DNA of 64,000 nucleotides. Origin: Otatea glauca (lineage: Eukaryota > Streptophyta > Magnoliopsida > Poales > Poaceae). Position 1 is the stretch's first letter, and each line of letters opens with the position of its first letter. Under the pieces are notes generated by a model. It saw only the letters and a list, made by a program, of their open reading frames with translations, was not told the origin of the DNA and ran no database searches. Location: assembly GCA_036346275.1 (NCBI GenBank), contig CM070725.1, positions 1,007,001 to 1,071,000 of the forward strand. The letters run 5' to 3'. The translations under genes were made by a program, and so were the position numbers. Below, piece after piece: positions 44,061 to 55,900 of the stretch.

Positions 44061-44610
44061 ATCTCATCATGCATCGCGGACATCCGATTCTTTGTGATCA
44101 CTAGAAATAATTGCTTCAGTGTAAGTTGATGGTTCTGCATTACCTTCAATCTCCTCTGCACAACTCAAAGCATAACCAGCAAAATTGCATTCTTCGATGA
44201 ACTGAGAAGGCTGAACTATGTTCTCCTAGGTCTATCAATTGCAATGGACATTGTAGAAACCGCAAAGTCGGAGAAGAATGCTCGAATGTGAGGGTCAATA
44301 TCGGAAGGTAAAATTTGATAATTTGTTCATCCGGGCCATGAGAACATGTTCATCTACATCAATCGCAGCATCAATTTCTGGTGTATTATAGGCATCAACC
44401 AACTGCTCCACCTGTACACTTATTTGATCTTGTCCTTCAACAGAAGCATTGGATGATAAAACTCATGTGACATAGCAGATTCATTGAATACAACATTTAT
44501 ACTAATCAAAACTTTCTTTGTTTTAGGATTCCATAACTTATAGCCTTTAATAGCAGAAGCATAACCAAGAAATATGCACTTAATGACTCTAGGCTCTAGT
44601 TTTCCATTGT

Positions 44611-45728
44611 CTACATGTGCATATGTAAGATAAAGAAAACTCTCAATTGTGAGTAATCAGCAGGTGACCCAGACCATACTTCAATTGGAGTTTTCTTACC
44701 AATGGTTGTAGAGGGTGAACGATTAATCAAGTAGCATGCCATAGCAGCTTGTCTCAGCCTAGAAACGCCTGTCAAACTGAATTGGACAGCATGCAACGAG
44801 CCTTTGAAATAATGGTCCTGTTCATGCGCTCGGCGACACCATTCTCACGAGGCGTGTGCAAAGGGACGGTATAGTGCCTAACAATGCCTTATTTTCTGCA
44901 ATAAAACTTAAATACATGTGAACAAAATTCCATCCCATTATCTATACGAAGGACTTTCACCTTTCTTTCGGTTTGCCTTTCAACCATCAACATTCACTCC
45001 TTAAAAGCTTCAAATGCATCTGATTTGTATTTCAAGAAATAGGGTCAAACTTTCCTTGAGTAGTCATCAATGATAGTTAACATATAACGGGCACCACCAA
45101 GTGAATGTTTGCGAGATGGCCCCCACAAGTCAGCATGCACATAATCAAGTATACCTTCTGTCGTATGAACTGAAGAATTAAATCTTACCCTCTTGTGCTT
45201 ACCAAAAACGCAGTGCTCACAGAAATTCAACTTCTCAACATTGCACCCATGAAGGAGGCCTCTTTTGCTTAACTCTGTCAAACCAAGTGCACTCATATGC
45301 CCAAGACACATGTGCCAAAGTTTAGTAGCATTTGGATCAGATTTAGAATCAGAAAGAACAACAACGGTTCCAGTGATAGTACTACCTCGAAGGATATATA
45401 AATTTGCAGATTTCAAATTACCTTTCATGACAACAAGAGAGCTTTTTGTTACCTTCATAATTCCACCTTCAGCGGAATACCGATACCCTCTCAGATCAAG
45501 CGTACTCAGCGAGATGAGGTTTCTGGACATTGTCGGAATGTGCCTGACTTCTGTCAAATTTCTCACAGCACCATCATGCATCTTGATTTGAATGGAGCCA
45601 ATGCCTGCAATCTGGCATGCAGTGTTAAATATACCTCCATTCTGAATAGGTTCATAAGTGCTAAACCAATCTTTGTTAGTACACATATGATAAGAGCAAG
45701 CAGAATCTAATACCCATTCAGCATCCAT
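44611..45728 (-). pseudogene. Copia-C protease and integrase
   Basis: WVLDSACSYHMC at the start is the copia protease (D-S-A). GIGSIQIKMHDGAVRNLTEV and MSRNLISLSTL follow; then the integrase zinc domain KLWHMCLGHMSALGLTELSK and CEHCVFGK, and the core YVHADLWGPSRKHSLGGARY, TIIDDYS. The core is broken beyond 45045 and resumes at 44796 with RLRQAAMACYLINRSPSTTI. Confidence 0.87.
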
Positions 45729-45749
45729 AGAGACACATCCAGCAAAAGC

Positions 45750-46300
45750 AATAAGAACATCACCATCAGAACTACCATCGGAAACAATAGAGGCCCTACC
45801 ATCATCATCAGATTTGGGTTTGGGCTTGTATTTACCGTTACGCCTTTCTTTGTTTTGCAGTTTGTAACATTCAGAGATGTCATGATTATTTTTCTTACAG
45901 TACCTGCAGAATTTTTCTCTTCCTTTCGACTTTGAGCGGCCTCTTTGTCAAGTCGTGCTTTTCCCTCTACTATAATTATTATTTGATTTCCTGTGCTCCG
46001 GTCTGCCCCGAACAGATAAGGCTTCTCCATTGGAGGAAGAATCTTTCGAGTGTACCATCTGTTTCATCTTCTCCTTGGTTTGCAAGGCATCATAAACTTC
46101 ACTTATGGTTAGGGTATCACGACTATACAGCATGGTATCTCGGAAGTTCGCAAAGGAACTAGGCAGAGAGCACAAAAGAAGTAAAGCTAGGTCTTCTTCA
46201 TCATACTTTACCTCCATGGAATGCAAATCAGCGACGATCTCCTTAAAGACCGAGATATGGGTTAAAACCGATCCACCTTCCTGCAACTTGTGAGTGAACT
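45750..46300 (-). pseudogene. Copia-C Gag, C-terminal two thirds
   Basis: KLKFTHKLQEGGSVLTHISV, VKYDEEDLALLLLCSLPSSF and LTISEVYDALQTKEKMKQMV are the UBN2-type Gag. A zinc knuckle FCRYCKKNNHDISECY lies at about 45910-45865 in another frame. Confidence 0.82.
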
Positions 46301-47117
46301 TGAGCTTTGGACTGCACTTCAGAAGCGGTTCGAGAAGCTCAAGTACACCATCTTGCCCCAAGCACAGCAAGATTGGGTCCGCCTGAGGTTTGCAGACTTC
46401 AAAACAGTGGCCGAGTACAATTCTACCCTGCACAGAATTTGTACTAATCTTTCTCTATGTGGCAAGAAGATCACTGATGAAGAGAAGATTGAGAAAACTC
46501 TCTCTACCTTCCACCCAAATGCTATCCAGAGTGCACGCAGCTATCGTCAGGACGCATACAAGGAGTATAGCGAACTGATTGATGTCATGCAAGTTGCGGA
46601 ATCGCAAGACGATGTTCTTCGCAAGAACTATGTCTCACAACCACCTGGACGAGGCACTAGCACAGAAGTCAATGCCAATAGCTATAAGGTGAGAAAGCCT
46701 ATTCATAGAAAGAAGGGCAAACAGGGTGGAAAAGAGAGGAATCAGGCCAAAGGAAAGTCCAAAACCCCAGTGAAGAAGGATGACAAAGAAAAGGCACACG
46801 CCAAGCCGTATGGACAGCAGAACCAAACGTGCTTCAGGTGTGGCACTTGGGGACACTGGTCGAAGATATGTCGGGAATCCAAGGAAGTGATCAACGCATA
46901 TCAGGCTAAGAGGAAGGCAAAGGAAAACGCCCCAGCAGAGGCGCACTTCGCCAAGATTGGTGATAATGATGCCATGGATGAAGATACCCCACTTGTCTCA
47001 TCCTCACAGAATAGCCTGGACATCGATGCTGCAGCCAATATTATGGCAAATGAAGAGAAAACTTCTGTTGATGACATAGAAGCAGAAATTAATACATATT
47101 TTACAGATTCTGTTTAA
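46300..47117 (+). CDS. Copia-B Gag (5'-truncated, otherwise open)
   Basis: Reads ELWTALQKRFEKLKYTILPQ, DWVRLRFADFKTVAEYNSTL and DEEKIEKTLSTFHPNA (retrotransposon capsid), a Lys-rich basic linker, and a CCHC zinc knuckle CFRCGTWGHWSKIC at about 46830-46870. An acidic tail ends at stop 47117 in INTYFTDSV. About 270 codons remain open. The true start is lost at the junction with copia-C; the apparent in-frame GTG at 46290 lies in copia-C sequence. Confidence 0.8.
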
Positions 47118-47323
47118 TGCATTTTTTAGATTATGGTTGTTAGCATTTTCTTTTGAATAATGAATTGTAAGCTCTAGAAGAGCATACTTCTCTCATGAAT
47201 AAATATGAAATTTATTCTTTATTCCAGTATTCTTTAATTTGCAAGCAATGTTTGAATTATTTTGCCACTATTTGATTGGAATTATTTTTCTTTTTTAGAA
47301 ATCGTGTAGCGCCCAAATGGAAG

Positions 47324-48806
47324 AGATAAGGCTAGATTGGGAAGAATGGAAGAAGGCAATCAACTGCAGAGTTAGTCTTTCCGAACAAGAGAGAGGTGTT
47401 TGCTCAGATGTCGCACACCTCCCCATATAAACCCTGTAGGTCACAAATGGGTCTTTGTTCGGAAGAGGAATGAAAACAACGAAGTTGTAAGGTACAAGGC
47501 AAGGCTCGTAGCTCAAGGTTTCACTCAACGTCCTAGAGTTGATTACGAAGAAACCTATTCTCCAGTCATGAGAGGAATTACCTTTAGATATTTGATCTCA
47601 ATGGCACTCAACTTGAAGTTGAGAATGAAGCTGATGGATGTTGTCACAGCATATTTGTATGAAAACTTGGATTCGGAGATATAAATGAAAGTACCGAAAG
47701 GAATTCCTATCCCGAACCAAGACGGTGGTACAATCGCTTGAGTGACTTCCTCTGCAAGAAAGGCTAAACAAATAGCGAAGATTGTCCATGTGTGTTTATA
47801 CAGCGATGCCCGAATGGATTCTGTATAATCTCCGTCTATGTAGATGACTTGAACATCATTGGGACGGATGAAGAAATTGAAGAAGCATGCTCATACTTGA
47901 AGTCTGAGTTTGAAATGAAGGATTTGGGTAAAACCAAGTTTTGTTTAGGCTTGCAGTTTGAGCATGTCCAAGGAGGAATCTTGGTACATCAATCAACCTA
48001 CACGTAGAAGGTGTTGGAAAGATTTGACTTTGAAAAGGCATACCCTGCAAAGACTCCAATGGTGGAAGGTCACTCCTAGCGCACCTAGACCCATCTGAGA
48101 CCTAGAGAAGAGGGAGGAAGTCCAGGAGTAGAATTCCCATATCGAGTGCAGTTGGAGCGCTCATGTACCTTGCGAATAGCACTAGGCGGACATTGCGTTA
48201 TTTGTGAATTTGCTAGCTCGATGCAAAGGAGAACCCACCAAAAGGCATTGGAAAGGGATCAAGGACATCTTCCGTTACCTCCAAGGAAGCAAAGATCTCG
48301 GTTTGTTTTTCAGAAGAAACAATGAACTGAATTTGGTTGGCTACGCCGATGCTGGGTACTTATCAGACCCGCATACTGGCAAGTCCCAAACTGGCTATGT
48401 TTTCCTATGTGGAGGAACAACAGTTTTCTGGAAGTCGTCTAAGCAGACTCTCATCTCGACGTCGACAAACCACTCGGAAATCATTGCTTTGTATGAAGCA
48501 TCTCGTGAATGTGCATGGCTCCGAAGAATGGTTTACCACATCCAAAAGTCATGTGGCTTGAACATTGAGCAAACTCCCACAATCATTTATGAAGATAATG
48601 CAGCTTGTGTTGCCCAAACACAGATGGGTTATGTGAAGAGCAATCTCACGAAGCATATCAACCCCAAGTTCTTCTATGCTCACGAATTGCATAAGATGAA
48701 CGAGATCAAAATATTGCATACTAAGTCATGTGAAAATCTTGCAGATTTGTTCACTAAATCACTCCCAGCATCTACCTTTGAAAGGTGTGTAAAGGGATTG
48801 GAATGA
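47324..48806 (+). pseudogene. Copia-B reverse transcriptase and RNase H
   Basis: GHKWVFVRKRNENNEVVRYK and VDYEETYSPVM (47430-47560), a stop after ENLDSEI, a deletion at 47723, then YVDDLNIIG (47836). RNase H: GYADAGYLSDPHTGKSQTGY, STSTNHSEIIALYEA, YEDNAACVAQ and LADLFTKSLP, stop at 48806. The catalytic box and RNase H residues are intact although the polyprotein is not. Confidence 0.87.
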
Positions 48807-49108
48807 TGAGACTTAGAGAAGTGCAGATTTTAGGGGGAGATATTTCACATACTCCCACATAAATCTTGAACATGAATTTTGAATACCCAACATGAATCTC
48901 GAAGATTAGCAATTGAAGTTCGGGTGAATTGTACTCTTTTTCCTTAGCAAGTTTTTCATTAAGTTTTCTTGCATAAGGTTTTAATGAGGCAATTCGTGCA
49001 ACACAGTAAGCGTATGCTATGTACTCTTTCTCCAAGTATTTTTCCCACTGGGTTTTTCTGGAGTTTTAATGAGACATATGCATCTCGCGGCAAAGGGTCA
49101 AGGGGGAG

Positions 49109-49338
49109 TGTTGGGAAACCACGTGGCCCAATAAAAGCCCACGATGGTCACTTAACCGAAACCCTAGACGACTACTATATAAGGAGGAGGGGGTTTTCCC
49201 ACATTGTACAAGCAATCACAAAGCAATAAAGAATTGCATGCGCCGCTCTTCCTAAACCTGCGTCTCTCTTGTCTCTCTATTCTCCAATTTAAATCTGTTC
49301 GGGAACCCCAGACTATTCGATAGAGAGGTTCCTTAACA
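49109..49338 (+). repeat. 3' LTR of copia-B, 230 bp
   Basis: TGTTGGGAAACCACG to GAGGTTCCTTAACA, with CTATATAAGGAGG (TATA) inside, preceded by a purine tract ending GGGGGAG. Confidence 0.9.
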
Positions 49339-49613
49339 CTCTTAACATAAATAGGCTAGCTACCACTTTGGCTTGCTACTTTGCTTCCCAACGAAGCAGG
49401 GCTCGCTTGTTTCCTCGAAGGACACTACGGGGTACAGGGGCGAAAGGAAGCCTAACCAACCTCCTGTCATGCTGAGCTGGCTGTTCCCTTCCCAGATTAA
49501 ATCGCCATTGTTTCGTTCATGCATTCACTTCTTAACTGCTTCGTCTCCCAAACGCCACTGCTACCCAACCCAGCCGAGCTCCCAGTTGCATTTTGCCAGT
49601 TGAAAAGAGGGAG

Positions 49614-49834
49614 TGTTGGGAAACCACGTGGCCCAATGAAAACCCACGATGGTCCCTTAGCCGAAACTCTAGACGACTACTATATAAGGAGGAGGGGGTC
49701 CCCCTATGTACAAGCAATCAGAAATCAATAAAGTATTCTGTCGTCGCTCTCCCTAAACCTGTCTCTCTCTCTCTGTTCTCCAATTCAGATCTGTTTGGGA
49801 ATCCCGGACTATTCGATAGCGAGGTTCCTTAACA
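49614..49834 (+). repeat. Second LTR of the same family, 221 bp
   Basis: Same start (TGTTGGGAAACCACG) and end (AGGTTCCTTAACA), also preceded by a purine tract (AAAAGAGGGAG). It is separated from the first LTR by 275 bp of non-coding DNA. Confidence 0.9.
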
Positions 49835-50512
49835 GTTCTCACCGGCGTGCCAAGGAGTAAGTTCCATCTGCCACTCCAACCCAGGACATGTTTTTTTGGA
49901 CCATTGGAATTAGCCTCGACAACATCTATTTCTCATCGGAGGGACAAACACTAGAGTTGCTACGGATGTATAAAAATATAACTTTACTTTCAATAATAAG
50001 CATTTGAGTTATATAACAAATTCAAGTATATTTTTAAATAAAAGCATATGCACTTACAATGGTATGGCAAGCTAAATGGGGTTTTAATTTCTCAAAGACT
50101 ATAGCAAGCTTAATCTGTTGTACCATTCGCTAGCTGATGCATGGGATGATCGAGCCGTGGACTAGCTGGTTTATTTGAGCTTTTTTACTACCTTAAAAGC
50201 AAAAAAAAGCTAAAGTCTAAATAAATATACGGCTTTATATCTGGGTTTTTAAAACCATAAACTTCCATATAACTAAAAGCCATCTCATAGATTTTTTTTT
50301 GTATATTGAGGGTTGGTTATAGACTAATGCATCTGAAATTAGAGTAAAATTATCCAAAGACTAAACAAAATTAACAAAGATGTAATACGGTTTCGTCTTC
50401 AGCATCTCTGGCAATAAAAGCACCGAGAAGCCCACAACTGCTAGCTAGCCAGCACAGCGATTCCACCAAAGTGATCTGCAGCTTGGTCAGCTATCAGCTG
50501 ATCAAGGTGGGT

Positions 50513-51901
50513 ATGGCTCAAGTGGTACAGCAGCTGCTCCATTCCATTGGAGCATCCTTGCTTCTCTTGCTCTTCCCTCTGTTGATTCTACTGCTCCTGC
50601 TCCGCTTCTTTGCTGCATCGTCGGCCACGAGAGCACGAGATGAATCAGGTGATGATACGCTACTGCTCCCTTCGCCTCCAAATAAGCTCCCCCTCATAGG
50701 GCACATGCACCTGGTGGGAGCTCTCCCCCACGTCTCCCTCCGCGACCTCGCCGCCAAGCACGGCCCCGACCTCATGCTCCTCCGCCTCGGCGCCGTGCCC
50801 ACCGTCGTCGCCTCGTCACCGCGCGCTGCCGAGGCCGTCCTCCGCACGCACGACCACGTGTTCATGTCGCGGCCGCGGTCCATGGTCGCCGACATCATCC
50901 TGTACGGGCGTCGGACTCGTGCTACGCCCCCTACGGCGAGCACTCCCGCAAGATGAGGAAGCTGGTGACGGTGCACCTGCTCAACGCCAGAAAGGTGCAG
51001 TCCTACCGCCCCGCCAGGGAAGAGGAGGTGCGGCTGGTGATGGGCAAGCTCGGCAAGGCGGCGGCCGCGCACGCGACGGTCGACATGAGCGAGCTGCTGT
51101 ACTCCTTCTCCAACGACCTCATCTGCCGCGCCGTGTCAGGCAAGTTCTTCCGGGAGGAAGGCCGGAACAACCTCTTCCGGGAGCTCATCGACGCCAACGC
51201 GTCGCTCCTCGGAGGGTTCAACCTGGAAGATTACTTCCCGAGCTTGGCGAGGCTGGAGCTGCTCAGGAAGGTGGTATGCGCCAAGGCCAAGAGGGTTAGT
51301 AGGAGATGGGACCAGCTGCTCGACAAGCTTATCGACGACCATGCGAGCAGGACGGGGCGCCCTGAGGACGACGACGCTGAACAAGAGGGCAGCGACTTCA
51401 TTGACGTCTTGCTCTCCTTCAGGATGAGTATGGTCTCACCAGGGAGCATATCAAGGCCAACGTGATAGTGAGTACACTCATTCTAGCTAGTATATGATTT
51501 AATTGCTTTAATTTAGTTTATATATATATATATAGCCGAAATGGGGCACTATGTGCCTGGGCACCATGATTTCAAATACGGTAATTCAAGTCATGTTAAA
51601 GTATATTTTTCAAAAAATAGTTTTAGGGTATATACCCATATCTATAACAATACAAATGAAACACATACCTTTGAAAAATATACTCAAATTCAAAGATTTT
51701 GAACAAGTTTGGATCACATGCTCAGCACATACATACAACCAAACTATCATCAAAAGGAAACTCTAGTTTGAATTTTAGTTCAAATTTGTTTGAACTAGTT
51801 AGTAAACCTAGTTAAACTCGGTATCCTAAAAATTTCGCATGAAAATACATAGAGAAAATACTCTTTTTAGATCATGGTGCCTAGACACTATGGTGTCGAG
51901 G

Positions 51902-51941
<40 letters not shown>

Positions 51942-51968
51942 AATATATATATATATAAATATATATAT

Positions 51969-52009
<41 letters not shown>

Positions 52010-52732
52010 AATATATATATATATATGCAATTATTTTTAGCAGTTTATACTTATTTCACTGTTGCCAGTACTAAAGAGTTGTAAATCGATCTTCAATGCA
52101 ACATGCTTCAGATCATGTTTGAAGCGGGCACGGACACGTCGTACCTAGTTCTAGAATTCGCCATGGTTGAGCTCATGCGAAAGCCACATCTCATGGCCAA
52201 GCTACAGGATGAGGTGAGGACGAGCGTACCCAAGGGGAAGGGGCAACAAATGGTCACCGAAGATGACCTCGCTCGCATGACCTATCTGAAGGCCGTCATC
52301 AAGGAGACACTCCGACTGCACCCGCCGGCGCCTCTCTTTGTCCCACACCTCTCGAGAGATGACTGCAACATCGATGGCTGCGCAATCCCAGCTGGAACAC
52401 GTGTCATCGTCAACGGGTGGGCACTCGGCAGGCATGCGAGCTACTGGGACATGGCAGATGAGTTCCTACCGGAGAGGTTCATGGATGATGGTGCCAGCAT
52501 CGACTTCAGGGGGAAAGACTTCCATTTCCTACCATTTGGGTCTGGACGGAGGATGTGCCCAGGAATTAATTCAGCGGCAGCCACCGTCGAGATTATGCTG
52601 GCAAACCTCATGCACCGCTTTGACTGGAAGCTGCCATCAGGGTTGAAGAAGGAGGACATCGATATGACTGAGGTGTTTGGCTTAACCGTGCACCGCAAGG
52701 AGAAGCTCCTCTTAGTGCCACAAGTTGCATGA
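50513..52732 (+). CDS. Cytochrome P450, CYP71-like, two exons, two apparent 1-bp frameshifts
   Basis: Haem-thiolate monooxygenase of the endoplasmic reticulum. The start ATG at 50513 gives MAQVVQQ and a Leu-rich membrane anchor (about residues 11-33), then a Pro-rich hinge PSPPNKLPLIGHMHLVG. Exon 1 ends at 51467 (GCCAACGTGATA|GTGAGT); exon 2 runs 52112-52732 (207 codons). Exon 2 carries the oxygen-binding helix I (FEAGTDTS), KETLRLHPPAP (ExxR), PERF, and the haem loop FLPFGSGRRMCPG with its Cys. Exon 1 shifts frame at about 50909 (after DIILYG) and about 51420 (in LLSF); each is consistent with loss of one C from CC, and with both allowed for the total is about 525 codons, normal for the family. 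The helix-C WRxxR motif reads SRKMR. Grass CYP71 enzymes act in specialised metabolism; overall wording resembles CYP71C-type proteins, but the substrate cannot be told. A possible TATA (AATAAAAG, 50413) lies 100 bp upstream. Confidence 0.85.
51535..51902. mobile_element. MITE-like element in the P450 intron
   Basis: GCACTATGTGCCTGGGCACC at the left and, inverted, ACCATAGTGTCTAGGCACC at the right form imperfect terminal inverted repeats of about 24 bp ending in CACCATGAT. The interior is AT-rich and non-coding. It is flanked by TA-rich sequence, so the target duplication cannot be read. Confidence 0.65.
51906..52026. repeat. (AT)n microsatellite in the P450 intron
   Basis: About 120 bp of AT repeats with interspersed ACAA or AAAT breaks, 85 bp before the splice acceptor. 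Confidence 0.95.
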
Positions 52733-52902
52733 CTACACATGTTGCGTGTTGTCATGTGCCTCAGTGTCTGGGATCGGACGTCGTTTGAACACTTGTAATA
52801 ATAACTTCGTCGTTTTTTACCTTATGTTGAAAGATGGCATCTTGTGCGCTTTTTTCAAATATACGTCAACAAAGGCGTCATGTATATTTTTTAAGATATT
52901 GT

Positions 52903-52907
52903 ATTTC
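52903..52907. other. Target-site duplication of the solo LTR (ATTTC)
   Basis: ATTTC here and at 57912-57916, immediately outside TG and CA termini. Confidence 0.9.
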
Positions 52908-55900
52908 TGTGAGACCCCGTTCTGATGAACAGGAACTCCATGTGATTACTGTGCTATTCCCTGGATCAGTAGCTAGCACTCACATGTTTACAACATTTGT
53001 ATCAAACTCATACAAGCGAACTCACAGAAGAACTTCCATTACTGAAATAATTATACAAAGTTCAGTACAATTTTAAACCATCTTAACAGCGGAAATTAAA
53101 AACGGAAAACCAAAAGGAACTGAAACTCCAAAATGCCTTGCGGTTGCCCACTAAACCCTCAGGCACTGACTAGGCTACCTAGAAGAGGCTATCGTCGAAA
53201 CCCCGAGACACACTCGAAAGAACGCGTCGTCCGCAGATCACAATCTTCTTCCTCCGAGACAATGAGATGCAAGATTGAGTACATTGGTACTCAGCAAGAC
53301 TTATATTGGTTCACAGATGCAAATAAATAATTATGCAGGTTGAACAAATGACAGGCTATGGTTATTTTGCGGTTGCATAAAAACATTAAATAAGTAAGCA
53401 TAATAGATTGCAACATCGCATTTTTAATAAAAGCAATTGAAGGACATAATTGTAAGCAAAAATATACTAGATTCTCAACTCAGTCTACCCGACTGCATAT
53501 AACCCCGGTGTCGATCCTTTGACACAAAAGAAGGTTGCAAAACAGATTACAAAGTTTCAACCCATTTTGAAAACACCAAAACTCTAGCATTGGGAGGATT
53601 TTCCCCAAGTGCCCATTATCACTGCAAGCGGCTAATCGATCAGATTTTTCACTCTGCAGAGGTGTACACTTTACCCACAAGGAATGATCAACCTCTTTCG
53701 CAAAGCCGTTAACACACTTCCTTCGTGTGTCGGCAAGGAGATCATACAAAGTGTTACATTATTTAGACATGGCTTTACACCGGCCCGGACGTTAACCCTC
53801 GCCTCAAGACAGAGACACACACCCAAGCCGTGGATCCACATTTATCACACACACACCACGTTTCGTCTGTGGCAAGGCGTACACCGTTGCATCGGTATGT
53901 AAAACCCCTACAGCATGCAGACGACCGGACTGCTGTGCAAATCTCCGCCTTCCATAGATGCAAAGCCAAGTCTAAACAACTTATTAAGCTAAGACCGCCC
54001 ATACAAGCCCTTGTGGTTGCACGGAAACATGGTTCTACAACATCCCATTTGCTCGGTCCTTAAACCGACACAGGCGATACTCCACCCTAGCTACGTGCAT
54101 ATCTCTTTGTACAATCGGCTAGCGCCAAATAATCACCAGCGTCAAAACATAGTTTTGTTTGAAGGTTTTAGCAAACTACCATCAACCAATTTCCAAGACA
54201 TTATATGACGGTTGAAAAGATTGAAAACCGACAAGTTTACTAAAGCAGGAATATTATTATGCTAGCGGTTATACCCAAAACGACATTACATATGTCTAGC
54301 TCAATCTAAGGTTTACAAGGTCCACAAGTCCATACAGATTGAGGCAACCCATAATTTACAGGATTAACTACAGTTCTAACCCAAATTAGCACTTTTAGGG
54401 GAATTATCCGGATGCACTGTATATAAGCAAAACAACATATAGTAGGTGAATTATCGGGCTCAACGTGATCAAGGAGTTGCTTGCCTTGCAAATCACCGTC
54501 GTGAATAAGATCTGGATCTGCAGAACCGCCTTCTTCTTCTTCAATGAAATCGGTCTCTACTGCTAAGTAACAAGAAGAAAAAGAGAATATCAAGAACTTC
54601 AAATGGCAAAAAAAAGCAGACAAATAAGCAGTAAACACAAATTCGAATCAAGCAGCGATCGCTATTCCGTAAATATTCGAACTTAAACATCGAATTATAG
54701 ATGCTAAAATTATTTGAAAAGAAAAGATTGATCATTTGCTTCTTTGGAGGATGCTATACCTAACCAACAGCCAAAACAGAGGTCTCCCTGATTTCTCCAA
54801 AGATTCAAGAGGAGCACTTGAAACTATATCATCTAGGGTTATAAACCTAACAAGATTGATGTACATTAACTACAGAAATTAGAGTTTAAGTCTTGGATTA
54901 GCTAAAGCATAACTTAATTATCAAATCTAACTACTTCTTTTATCTTTTAGGGTTTAGATGAAGCTTGAAAACTATTGTTGAAAAGGCTTGGTTAAACTCT
55001 AGACTTGGCTACAAAACTGGCTAAGGACAGGACTAAACAACAGCACTTAACGTTATTTCTCTTATGAAAACTAAGTGAACTAAAGCTCTAAAACAGAATA
55101 TTTTTCTGGAATCTAGTAGAACAAACTTTGGTTATCAATTCTACACTATTCTTCCAAAATTTCTTACTTGGATGAGTTATTTCACACATGGTTGAAAAAG
55201 CTTGATTGTTTCAATCTTTCACCAAAACATAAAAACTAGCCTCATTCCCTTAACTTGCTTTGTATACCAACCTTAGCAAAACATCATTCTTTTTCCAGAA
55301 TCTACTAGAATATACTTTGTGAAATGCTTCTATACCATTTTTACATTTCTTCTCATTCATATAATCCATTTTATCATATGTTGAAAAGGGCTATATGAAC
55401 ATAAAAACTAACTTATAACCTTTCCATCTTTTGCTTTCACTTATTACTAAACTATTTAACATCTTTTATCCATTTTCATCCTGACATCAGGGAAAGATCC
55501 TAAAAGCATTTTAAAAGTGAATTTGAGTTATTTTGAACTTGTTCATAACAAATTACATCTATTTTGGTTATAACTAGTATTGTTTTTCTTAATTGAACAA
55601 CTATCATAAACACTTTTCTTTAAGTATTTTCACAAGAGCAACTCCCATGATTATAGCTAACCAGGATGAACTTTTAAACATTCAAACTTTAGTCTTTTCT
55701 TTCATTTACTCGTTTTCCTTTTTCATGTTTAATATTCATTTTTGAGTAAATATGATATATATATATAAAAAAGTATTAAGGAAACATTTGGTTTATTTGG
55801 AATACTCATAGCTCAGGATTCTACAAAACTTACTTTTCCTTAATTGGATCATCCCAAAATATTTTATTCTTCACACCTTAATTACACTTAGGCTTCTATT

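Larger units (their letters stand above)
42443..46300 (-). mobile_element. Ty1/copia element 'copia-C' (Tnt1/Tork-like), truncated at both ends
   Basis: Minus strand. LTR remnant 42443-42474 follows a polypurine-like AAGGTGGAATTTAT. Then RNase H, RT, integrase, protease, zinc knuckle and partial gag up to 46300, where it meets copia-B gag in opposite orientation. The 5' LTR and gag N-terminus are missing. Confidence 0.88.
46300..49338 (+). mobile_element. Ty1/copia element 'copia-B', internally deleted, 5' end missing
   Basis: Plus strand: gag (to 47117), then a remnant of the protease start (47300-47323) joined directly to sequence following the integrase (47324 on), RT, RNase H, polypurine tract CAAGGGGGAG and LTR 49109-49338. 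It lacks protease and integrase, has an extra deletion of about 80 bp in RT near 47723, and has no 5' LTR. Same family as copia-A. Confidence 0.87.

Noticed and set aside
49970..50110. Homology between the P450 upstream region and 41690-41800
   Set aside because: Similarity limited to AT-rich phrases such as ATAAGCATT and ATAACAA; not above chance for such DNA.
50518..51072. 184-codon minus-strand frame opposite P450 exon 1
   Set aside because: Antisense shadow of GC-rich P450 coding sequence, without family features.
50919..51299. Plus-strand 126-codon frame inside P450 exon 1
   Set aside because: Alternative frame of the same exon; the P450 protein is in the neighbouring frame.
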